From positions 1-12,643 of the forward strand of contig JALLAZ010000710.1 in NCBI GenBank assembly GCA_036939755.1: a stretch of DNA of 12,643 bases, given 5' to 3'. Origin of the DNA: Stephanodiscus triporus. Its lineage: Eukaryota; Bacillariophyta; Thalassiosirophyceae; Thalassiosirales; Thalassiosiraceae. The stretch's first letter is position 1; every line of letters starts with the position of its first letter. The translations under genes were made by a program, and so were the position numbers. Below are positions 1-9,157 of this stretch, in pieces. Under the pieces are notes generated by a model. It worked only from the letters and a program-made list of their open reading frames with translations. It was not told the origin of the DNA and did not search any database.

Positions 1-159
1 TGATGCTATGGGAAAAGTAATATCCTCCAGGTGACCACATTCTGAGAGTTTTCTGTAAATCATTTTCCCGTCATTCTCAATCCAACCTATCCAATTCCTA
101 CGTAGGCTTTGTATGTACTGCATTTATTAGAGAGAGTAAAATTGCAACAACAACGAAAA
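1..159 (+). promoter_or_regulatory. 5' flank and leader of the propeller-protein gene
   Basis: No reading frame worth calling lies here. The stretch is AT-richer than the gene that follows. It carries a perfect 10-bp palindrome, CCTACGTAGG, at 97-106 with an ACGT core, and ends in an A-rich leader (ttgcaacaacaacgaaaaa) directly before the ATG at 160. The ACGT core is of the kind bound by bZIP factors, but binding here is only an inference. No clear TATA box is visible at a convincing distance. Confidence 0.35.
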
Positions 160-2860
160 ATGATGACGGCGAGCGTCGCCGCCACTTACGACGCGACGGC
201 TCGCCCGTGCTCGCGCGGGGGGGCGAGGAACCGCCAATATGCCCTCGTACTCCTGGCGTGCGTCGCCGCCGCGGCCGTCGTTCTCCTATGCCTCGACGCG
301 GCCCCACTCGCCTCCTCCTCCGTCGTCGTCGACCGCCGCCGTCGTCGACCTTCGTCGTCGTGCGGTCCGTCGCGGCCGTCGTCGGGACCCCGGCGGGGGG
401 TACGGCTCCGCCGGGACGCAGGTCCCCTCCCGCACGTCCGCCTCGCGGTCAGGGCGGTCGGGACGTCGGACAGCTGCGACGGCGTGCCGGGCAGGCACGC
501 GCGACACGTCACGCCGTCGTCCGCCTCCTCGTTGGACTGGGAGGAAGGTAAGGGGTCCTACGCGTCCTCCTACTCCTACTCCTCGTCGTCGTCGTCGTCG
601 TCGTCGTCTTGGGAGGTGAAGAGCGTGGTGACGAAGCGGCCGGGTGGCGGCAGTTCGGAACATTCGCACCTGCTGATAACTACCGTCTCGAACGACGACG
701 ACGACGACGACGTCGTTGGCGGTGGCGAGGGACGACGGAGGTACGTCAAGGTCGATCAGGTCGCCATCCCGGTCGCCGGCGAGACCTGGGTCGCGAACGA
801 CGACGACGACGACGACGACGCGCGCAGGTGGCAGGCGGAAGACCCGCGCGTCGTGCCGTGGAGGGGCGATTCCATGCTGATCATCTACCACTCCTTCGCG
901 AACGGGAGGCAGATGTGGCTATATCGCCATCGGGCCGACGCCTCCGACGCCGACGGGCCGGTGAAGCTAACGATATGCGGTCATCCCACGCGGAAGGTCG
1001 AGAAGAATTGGACGCCCCTCGTGATCTACGACGACGACGATGACGACGGTGCGGCACTGCTATTCGTGTACAGCATCGATCCGCTCGTGGTGCTGGAGTA
1101 CGACGTCGACGCCGGAGACGGGACGACCAAATTGATATACGGACACATTCCCTTGCAGAAGATGATGGAGCCCTACGGCGGCACACCTTTCAAGGAGATG
1201 AACCTCGACGGCGCATTCGACAACGACGAATTAAACGATGACGAGGACGGAGGAGTCATCGGCGACGGAGGCGACGGAAACGGCCGCGCGTCGAAATCGC
1301 GGCGGCGAATGACGGCGAGGGTACGCGACGACGACGGCCGCGAGGCCGTCGTCGGGGTCCGATCGTTCCTCTCCTTCGCCCATTCGAGGAGGATGAACGA
1401 CCAGCCGCGCGCCGGCAGACGCATTTACAGGCCTGTGCCGATAGTTCTCCACATTTTTTGCCCCAACGAGGTCGGCGACGTCGTCGGGGGCAACGGCGAC
1501 CGCGGGGAGGGGAATGGAAGGAGGGGAGGATCGTCGTTGGAGGGGTGCACATTCGGAATCGACGCATACGACGTCTGGTCAGAGGTCATGAGCCTCGATC
1601 CCGCCGTGTATGACTCCGCATTCTCGCGCGGCCTCAAACCGTCCGTTTCCTTCCCGTACGATCTCCACCTATTCGAGGGACGGCGAAGGACGATCGCCCG
1701 GATCGGCATCGATTACGAGGTGAGAACTGAGATGCTCAGTTTTTTGACCGTAGATACTCTATGTCCAGAAGGGAGATGGGACTTGCTCAATTGTCTGGCC
1801 TTCTTCCCTTAGGATTGTCATTCGGTGTACGAGGATTACGAGATCGACTACGACGTTATCAGGGAGAGAAGATGGAGTCATCCCGTCCTGCTGGAGCTCG
1901 AGAGGATAACTACTGGCGGCGTCGGTGGCGGTGGCGGCGAGAACGGGTGGGAGGCGGCGGGCACGGTTGTCGTTCGAACGAGCTCGTCCGGTTGCCCCGC
2001 CGCATACTCGCGTCCTGGGGAGAGTTGGGCGTCCGTGTCGATGGCCGAGGAGGAGATATTGGCCAACCGCATCGACGGTGAGGTGTGGGTGGTGTCGCAC
2101 GGTGGGGCATTCGCGGAGCCGTTGCGTGCAATCGTTCGCGATCGGGACGCTCGCGCGCCCGAGGACGACAACGAGAGTACCTTGGATCGCATCCTCGCTC
2201 ATTATCCGTATCCATTGCGACGACAACTGCAGCACCAACAGCAAAAACAGCCAAAGCTGTGCATATACATTTACGGCTCAGTGTAAGTGGCTTTTGTTGT
2301 TTTACTCTTCACTTAATCGTTGATGAGCATGGCTAATCTTTGCATCATTAATCTTCGCGCTCCACAATGCATACAACAAAAGATTCGAATCGATACTTTC
2401 ACAGCTCGAGTCGAATCCCGATATTGCGAGGATCATGCACAACGATGGGTCGTACCCCCAGCTTTTGACACTCGAGGGCCTCCTATCGCATCCCGATCAA
2501 GATCCCATTGGCATACGGAGTCAATTCGAGCAATTCCTTGCCGCCGAAAATGTTGCGTATCCGATCGTACTCGCCAGGGACGATGTATTTCGCCATCGCA
2601 ACGAACTTGAGCGGCTTGAATCGGTGGTGTCGAAGCTCGCCGGTGAGCACAATGGCGCGAGCCGCCAGTACAACTTTACCTCGCTGCTCGAGGCCGACGA
2701 GGATTGCCACAGAGGCGCGAATGCCGCATTGGAGTCAATCTCGAATGCGTCGCTCCGGGCCGGGTTGGTCGAGCGGTACTCTGCGCTGAACGAGATATTC
2801 AACTCGCACCCCCTTCTTCAGTTGGTGGTGCCGACAATGGAGGATGTTGAATCAAGGTAA
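160..2860 (+). CDS. predicted type II membrane protein with GH43/GH130-like beta-propeller region; C-terminal exon uncertain
   Basis: The ATG at 160 follows an A-rich leader; codons further upstream in the same frame have no ATG. Exon 1 is 160-1719 and exon 2 starts at 1813. The intron 1720-1812 has GTGAGA and CCCTTAG and joins in phase 0. Exon 2 probably ends at 2282 (donor GTAAGT) and joins exon 3 at 2383-2860, giving 835 residues. Residues 27-49 are a hydrophobic signal anchor, so the rest should face the ER or Golgi lumen. Poly-Ser and poly-Asp stretches follow. Propeller-like signatures are EDPR (about 227-230) before WRGDSMLIIYHSF, EKNW (281-284) before LLFVYSIDPLVVLEYD, GGTPF, and a later SFLSFAHSR. 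These resemble five-bladed glycosidase-type propellers, but I cannot assign a substrate or confirm catalytic acids. The residues from exon 3 match nothing I recognise. If the frame instead runs through the donor it stops at 2286, giving a 677-residue protein. Confidence 0.6.
583..608 (+). repeat. (TCG)n microsatellite coding poly-Ser
   Basis: An uninterrupted TCG run inside exon 1 of the propeller gene encodes a serine run just after the Tyr/Ser-rich segment. It is the same trinucleotide class (ACG/CGT) as the GAC runs later in the exon, read in another frame and strand sense. Confidence 0.9.
692..820 (+). repeat. two (GAC)n microsatellites coding poly-Asp
   Basis: Pure GAC/ACG runs at 692-711 and 797-820 encode aspartate runs on either side of a short conserved-looking segment of the propeller protein. 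A third, imperfect run at 1028-1048 encodes another Asp run directly after the EKNW motif, where a surface loop would be expected. Slippage expansion within loops is the likely origin. Confidence 0.85.
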
Positions 2861-3341
2861 TGGAGATGGTGATGCTAACTGGGCGATTTGATTACACACA
2901 TGAGCGCAACAAAGTGACAGGGATGGAGTGAGGGAGTGAATAAGCGGTCGTGGATGCCACACGAGTACCATCATCCTGCCCAAAGCAAAAAAAATGACGC
3001 AAAGCATTTTTTTGCTGCGGGACATTTATGCCACTAGAGTTAGGGCGCCTCGAAGGTCACCATCAGTTTCTTTGTGAAGGAAGATCAGATCAATGATGCC
3101 ATCTTGAAATTGTACTCATTTTCTTCGTGGGTTCTTGTGATGCTGGCATGATCGAAGGTGGTCAGTAATTTTGAGAGTTTGCGACATGACTTTAATAAAT
3201 GCAATAGTTTAAACACAGAGTCACCCTCATTTGATTCAAAATAACACTCAAACTAAGTACTATCTTAAGCGTCATCTCTTGCCACAAAAGACGACCACGT
3301 GGCATTATAGTAAATGTAAATTAAATCATGATCGCAGCTTC
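2861..3341. other. convergent intergenic spacer between the propeller and MBL-CNBD genes
   Basis: This 481-bp spacer separates two convergent genes and should contain both 3' UTRs. A splice-like donor overlaps the gene 1 stop (AAG|GTAATG), with a CTAAC branch-like site nearby and AGs up to 2928; using it would add only a few residues. A near-perfect stem-loop lies at 2984-3016 and an AATAAA at 3194-3199. I see no gene. Confidence 0.6.
3194..3199 (+). terminator. possible polyadenylation signal AATAAA
   Basis: AATAAA lies about 330 nt after the proposed gene 1 stop codon on the same strand. The distance is long for a compact genome, and the hexamer is common by chance in this AT-rich spacer. 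Confidence 0.2.
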
Positions 3342-6300
3342 TCACACAACAACTTGAGTGCCAAGCAAACTCAAGAGCAATCCAGGATGCTGATCCAAAA
3401 AGAGTATTAGTCTAGCCTTTGGCAGGACCAACACGACGCATCCATCTTTCCCGGCAGCCAGCGTGGAGGTATGGGCCGTATGTTGGCTGCCCTCCAGCTC
3501 ATGGATTGTCATGGTATCCATAGAGAGCGCATCATCAGTCTTGTTGAAGTCGCATTCAAAACCTTCAACATCATCCCGGTCCGAATCTCCTTCGGAATGA
3601 GCCGAGGAAAGTAAGCCCTCGACCATCTTCTCTATGTCGCCAAGGAAGTGGCCTCTGCTGAACACAAGACCGCTAGCAAAGGCACGGCGGTTGTACAACC
3701 GACCCAAGACTCTGTTCGCAAAGCGATCCTTCAATGGATCTGTCACACTGGTCATGTTGCTTTCCCATGCTTCATTTTTAACTCCTTCTCCCTGTTTTTC
3801 GCCCTTCGTGTGTTTTTTCTCCTTTTCGTCTTGCACTGTCGTTGAGTCGCACAAGTCATGAAGGGAAATATCTGGCGAGTTAGACGTAGACGCCGAGCCC
3901 CGCCGTAACTTCCTCTCCGATTCAGCGCCCTGGGATTCGTGCCGCTCGGCCCACTTTTGCAGTCCTCGACTCAGACGGTGGTAATCATCTGACTCGATCA
4001 AAGAAACTTTCAAAGAAGGTGCTGAGGGGCCCCTCACTGAAGGCTCATATCCTTCAATATTCGCAGATTCTTCATCAGCAATGTCATCTCTGGTTGTGTT
4101 CATGCTCTGATTGGGTTGAAAAAAGTGAATAAGAAAGAGTAAGTGATATTGCACCAGAGGGGATCATCTATTGCAGTCATACGAAACGACCTAGTAAAAT
4201 ATCTCACAGCTAAGAGCTCGCGAATTGCCTTCACTGAATCATTCTTCATCGCGTTTCCCAAATCGGTCCCCAAATCCTCCTGGGAAGTATCAGACTTCGT
4301 TTCGTGTGCTTGCTTCAATCTATGCTGAGATTGCACACGATTGGTCCCCGCTGAGCCACCGTTCCTCCGCTTTGGAACGAAGGACACCGTACCGGCAACA
4401 ATAATAAAGGCCTTGTCGACAGTCGATCCTGATCTCCATAGGCGCTGCCCGGGAGTGTAAACTACTGGACCTTCTACGAGACATTCCAAATGACGCTTCT
4501 GGACGGCAGTGAGCTTTCGTAAGGCTGTGTTATAATCTAACAAATCCATGATATTAAGAGTCTTCACTGCATTCGCAAAGATAGCCGAGGCGGTTTCACT
4601 TATGGTGGAGGGTATTTCGCAAGAATGCTGTTCGGATAGGCTCAGGTGATACTTGCGATAAAGTGCGGAACCCTGTCTGAGAATAGTGTGCAAATTGGAA
4701 AAGTCTACCATGATCACCTGGAATCGAGAAAATTAGAATGTTAGCATAACAGGACGCAACATTCAGGGGAGATATACAATATTTGACACAACAGTGACGA
4801 ACCTTGACCCCCTCTGCCGACATCGCGACGATATCATGTGTGCGACTTGAAGAACTATCCCCACTGAGCCGTCTCTCGGGTTGCAAAATCCTCGGTCCCG
4901 TCCAGTCTCCCGCATACCAAACCGCCTTGCCCCTTCCCTCAACAAGCGAGACATCCGAGTTCAGAGATTCGCTTTCCATACACGTTCCTTCCCACACAAC
5001 GACCAAATACTTGCTGCGTCGACTGACCGGGAGGACTATCTCATTGCAACAGAATGCCACCACACGCGCTGTCTCTAATACTTCCATTGTAGCTGAATAT
5101 GACAGATCCGAAAGAAATGGGACTGCCGATAGCAAGTTGAGAATGAACCATGCATCCGAGCTCGATGTTGGGCGCAGCGACACGGGAGGCGGTTCCGTCG
5201 ACATGCGTCTTACCGGTCGGGCGGCTTCCTCCCCCAATAGGTGGTCATAGGCATTCGGTGAGGGATCCAATAATTCCGATTCGGTAAACTCGTCAACATC
5301 TTCCAAATGTTCCGTGAAAGAATTTCTTCTGCCAGGCATTTTACTCGTGGACTCAAAGATGCTCGGTCGTGGTTCCCGCTGAAAGCGGGAACCACTGTGT
5401 GCAATGCTCGGCCATTGATCTTTCGACTTGATGCTGCCGCTGCGTCGAATTTGATCGAGGCGGATGGTGCCCGCCGTGCCCGTGGGTGCCACGCGCAACT
5501 CGCATCCCTCGGGCAGGGCGGAGGTGTGCACTACGTAAAGCCGTCGTTTCACCGCCGCGGGGAGTTTGAGGAGGACGTCCAGCGGCGTGTGAATTGGCGG
5601 CGCACCGGACTCGTGTAGGAGGAGGTCGGTCTCTTGAAGCGGGAGATGGTTGAGGTCGGCACATCGGGCCTTGGATAATACACCCTTTTCCACCAGCGTC
5701 TGAAGCGCGGGGGGGTTATTGAAATGATCGCCCGTGAACACCATACTCCGTCCCCTCCAATCGACCTTGAATCCCACACAAGGGATGGAATGCAATGTAT
5801 ACGTAAAATGGAACGTAGCGCCCTGGAACCGAAGCGGTTCCCCGATGATGGCGGGCTTGAACCGATGGCTCTGTCGTAGAATAGCCGGTTTCAACGAGGA
5901 CAACGCCGCGTACTTTCGTATGAACGACTTGTATATCGTGGGAGTCGTGATGACTACCACGGGCGAGCCATGGAGCACCTTCTGGAACGCGCCGGCGTCG
6001 TGATCGGCGTGACAGTGCGTCAGTATGATGCCCACTATGGTGCGGGGTCGGATGCCCTCCCGCTCGAGCGTCGCGGAGGAATACGGCGGGGGATCGATCA
6101 TGACGCCCCGCCCGTTGACCCACAGGACGTACCCCGAGGTGGAACCGCTCTTGTCGAACCCGTGCGAATTCCCAAGCACCGTGAGGCCGAACGACGGTGG
6201 GTTGAAGGACGGCGGCATCGCCGTCCGAGCGGGACCGTCCCTCCTTCGGGGGGGGCTCCCGTCCGCTCCTCCCCCCCCGCCCATTTCCGCACTCTTATCG

Positions 6301-8504
6301 TCGTCCAGGCCGATGACGCCTATCCCCTCGTTGACGCGGACGTTACCCGCGAATCGCGCCTTGCCCACGATGATGTTGTTCTCATCTATGTCGTGCAGCA
6401 CGTAGTCCGTCCCACTGGGCATTTTGAATATCTCCACGCGCTTCGTCTTGTTCTGCTGTATATCGTGCTCCTTCGCGTCCGAGGGGTAAATCTTGGCGAC
6501 GTCTCCTGGAATGGGACGATTCGGTCGCGTGTGTTCGCGATCGGATTTTTTTTGTTTTCGCGCCGCACGAATACGACGAAGCGAAGAACGAATGGTGAAT
6601 ATATCATCTCGGTCGCGATAGGGGGCGAAAATACCCGGGCAACACAAAAAAGGGGGGGGGGGGGGGTGATCGCTTCCCTCGAACGCTCGACCGGACGGGC
6701 GACGAAGGAAACTCACCGATCCATCGAATTTGCGAATACGTCAAGGACTTTTGAGCCCTCCTATTCATCCCGCTCTCGCTGAGCGTGTCCATCGATCCCC
6801 TCCTCTCGCCCACGCCGTTCCTGACAGGCACCTCGTCATCGGCCTTGTAATCGTCGTCGTAATCGCCGCCATTCCCCTCCCCGTCGGCGAAATCTCCTCC
6901 TTCTCCTCCTTCCCCCGCCGCACCCGCATTCGTCCCGAGGGGGGGAGGCGCGCCCAGGTTATCCCTGAAGGAGCTGTCGGGGGCCGACTCGAAGTGGCGG
7001 AATTCCAACAGGGTCTCCAGCACGAGCTCTCGACCGTCGGGCATGATGCGAAAGTGGAGCAGCTCCTTCTGGAAGTTCGGTATGGCCTCGCGGGGGAAGT
7101 CGGGGGCGAAGTCTTTTTCGTCGTTGGTATAGATGGGGTGGAGGGGGGATGGGGGGAAGAACAATCAAGGGAGAGGGTGAGAGAAAGCGGCGGCGAGACG
7201 ACCGATAATTAAGAGGAGAAGATGAGAGATGATAGAGGCGGAGGCGACCCGGTCCATCTCCCTCCTATCGAATCCGAGTAAGAGGGGGGGGGCACTTTCG
7301 TCGGCATCCGGGGGGGGGGGGGGGACGATGCGAGCGAAGCGCGCGCGCGGCAACGGCGAAGAATTCGCCCGATCGACACACGAAACGACGAAAAAACCGA
7401 AGGGGGAAAACAAAACTCACCCTCCTCCTCGTGCGTCAGCGGCGCATCGCCCGACCGAAACTGCGCCGGCCCCAACAGAGTCTCGCTGAAGACCCGGCGT
7501 ATGTTCCTCTCGGCGTCGAGGCTGTCGACGATGAGCGTGCACCTCTTGCCCCTGACGAAGTAGTTGAAGTAGCTCGGGAATTCGAATTCCGCGAGGTTCA
7601 CCCCCAGGGCCGGTCCCATGTCCCGGCAGAAGCGATCGACGGGAACGACGTACACGGACGGCACCGGTATGCCAAGACGCATCGAATCCTTGATCGTTTC
7701 GGGGGGTATCCCGAATTGCACGTGCCCGACCGCGGACGTCTCGACCGCGACCCCCCCCCGGGGCAGTTCGATCGTCTCGAGGGTGGGCACGCGCTCATAT
7801 GAGGCGTCGACGTCCGCGCCGTCGAGGTCGACCACGACTGCAGTAGTCCCCCCCGTGACGACTACCGACGGGGGGAGGGGCGGATGGGGAGGATGAGGAG
7901 GGGGGACGTCGTCGTCGTCTTCGTCTTCGTCTTCGTCTTCTTCTTCGTCTTCGTCTTCTTTGGGGAGGGAGGCGGTTGTCGGTGGCGGGTCGATCGACAA
8001 TGGGGGGGATTCCGCCCCGCCGCGTCCTAAGTTGCCCGATCGCACCGTCATGCGTCGGTGGCCGGTCGGGGCGGTCGGGGCCGTGAGCGAGTTGCTAGAT
8101 CGCAGCGTCGCGTCGATGTCGTCGTCGGTGGCGGTCGGCGCGGTCACGTTGCTCGCGTGATCCGTCGCGCTCGACGCCATGCTTGACGAATGTCCATTGC
8201 CGTGGTTGTCATCGGCGAACGACGACGACGTTGTTGCTGTGGACGACTTCTCCGAAGGCTCCCCCGTCCTCGTCGATGTCGTCTTCGTCCTTCTCGACGT
8301 GCTCCTGCCGTCGGCGGTTGTCGTCGTCGTCGTCGTCGCCACCGTGGCCATTATCGTCGTCTTCCCGTCTACGGGGGCTGTCTCCGTCGTAGTCTCCGTC
8401 GTCGTCGTCGTCGTCACCTCGGTCGGGGGAAGGACCTCGCCCTCCGAGGGACGACTGGTCTTGCGTAGGCCGAGGCTCTTCATTATCGACAGCTTCTTTG
8501 CCAT
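3342..8504 (-). CDS. metallo-beta-lactamase-fold hydrolase with two cyclic-nucleotide-binding domains (GbpA/GbpB-like phosphodiesterase candidate)
   Basis: Five exons on the minus strand, 8504-7421, 7112-6717, 6505-4803, 4717-4208 and 4106-3342, join in consistent phase to 4458 nt (1485 residues). Introns begin GTGAG, GTGAG, GTTCG and GTGAG. Residues 1-230 are Thr/Ser/Asp/Glu/Pro low complexity. Residues 255-430 are a conserved-looking block opening with GHVQFGIPPETIKDSM. The metallo-beta-lactamase domain (about 590-835) has HCHADHD at 657-663, then His732 (TLHSIP), Asp753 (FTGDH) and His820 (VVHTS), so the two-metal site looks intact. CNBD 1 spans about 946-1075. CNBD 2 starts near 1120, is interrupted by about 195 low-complexity residues, and resumes at 1374-1485, ending GLLLSLLGTQVVV. 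Known relatives hydrolyse cyclic nucleotides and are regulated by cNMP binding; activity here is inferred. The start (aacaATGGC) has a good context. It is divergent from YOS1. Confidence 0.85.
6652..6666. repeat. 15-nt poly-G tract (poly-C in the transcript) in MBL-CNBD intron 2
   Basis: A run of 15 G on the plus strand lies within the 211-nt intron 6716-6506 of the minus-strand gene. In the RNA it is therefore poly-C, about 50 nt after the donor. Confidence 0.9.
7284..7324. repeat. poly-G tracts (poly-C in the transcript) in MBL-CNBD intron 1
   Basis: Runs of 9 G (7284-7292) and 15 G (7310-7324) lie in the 308-nt first intron (7420-7113) of the minus-strand gene and read as poly-C in its RNA. 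Confidence 0.9.
7907..7961 (-). repeat. trinucleotide tract coding an Asp/Glu run
   Basis: Plus-strand GTC and TTC triplets are read on the minus strand as GAC, GAA and GAG codons. They give the acidic stretch at about residues 183-200 of the MBL-CNBD protein, followed by a His/Pro-rich segment. It looks like a disordered linker before the conserved N-terminal block. Confidence 0.8.
8318..8416 (-). repeat. two (GTC)n tracts coding poly-Thr
   Basis: GTC runs at about 8318-8340 and 8396-8416 read on the minus strand as ACG and ACA codons. They give the threonine runs near residues 30-65 of the MBL-CNBD protein. Confidence 0.8.
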
Positions 8505-9157
8505 TGTTGTTGTTGCTGGTGTGTAGATGATGTGTGACGATTTACTCTCTCTATGTTTACTGCTGGCTGCGTGCTCTCCATTGACTCCGCTGCTTCTATG
8601 CCAATGTGGAATGCCACGACAAGAGAGATGATGTCCAAGATTTGCCGACGCATCGGCGCAGCTCGGTCATGGCGATATTTGTGTGAAGACAACCTCTCTC
8701 ACCTTTAGTTCAAGCAGACGACGAACTTCAAGGGTCATTATATTGAAGTTTTGTGTTACGACATACCGTACGACGCATTACGACTACACTTTTCTGAAAG
8801 TAACGACATAGGACCGTTGATATGACAAAATACGACAAAAAGAATGCATAGAGAGTGGATACCTTTATGTATAGTAGTCGTATCATGTAATGACACGAAT
8901 TCGTATTAGGTATCTAGTAGATATCAAAGAGAGAGTCATTTTATATATCCCTCGCTACTCGCTACTTTTGTAGAGAGATTCGAATTTAGTGCCCTCCCCC
9001 CCGCGCCCCCCCGCCAGAGAACGAACACAATTCATGTCTTCACGAAAACATCTTCTTCTATGCAACCAACAAGTGCTCGTCGCATTAGTTTGGGCGTGGT
9101 TTGGGACTTCGCTTGAACTCATTAACAACAACAACTTAAGAAATTAGGTATCTTGCT
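8505..9157. promoter_or_regulatory. divergent promoter region between MBL-CNBD gene and YOS1
   Basis: This 653-bp gap separates the two start codons and must hold both promoters. It contains a cluster of five ACGAC motifs (8758, 8770, 8780, 8803, 8832), a TATATA element near 8941, a tandem pair of CTCGCTA (8951-8964), and a C-rich block at 8992-9015. Both start codons follow CAA/AAC-repeat leaders. On the minus strand a 55-residue upstream reading frame (ATG at 8653) overlaps the MBL-CNBD start in another frame. No other gene is supported. Confidence 0.5.

Noticed and set aside
98..1567. Many long open frames on both strands over the first exon of the propeller gene, rich in Arg, Pro and Val
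   Set aside because: ACG/CGT-type triplet runs contain no stop in most frames, so all frames stay open. Only the plus frame from 160 has a membrane anchor, a plausible start and motif-bearing segments.
5353..6782. Plus-strand open frames opposite the MBL-CNBD exon 3
   Set aside because: They are antisense to a frame with all metallo-beta-lactamase ligands and show no family features.
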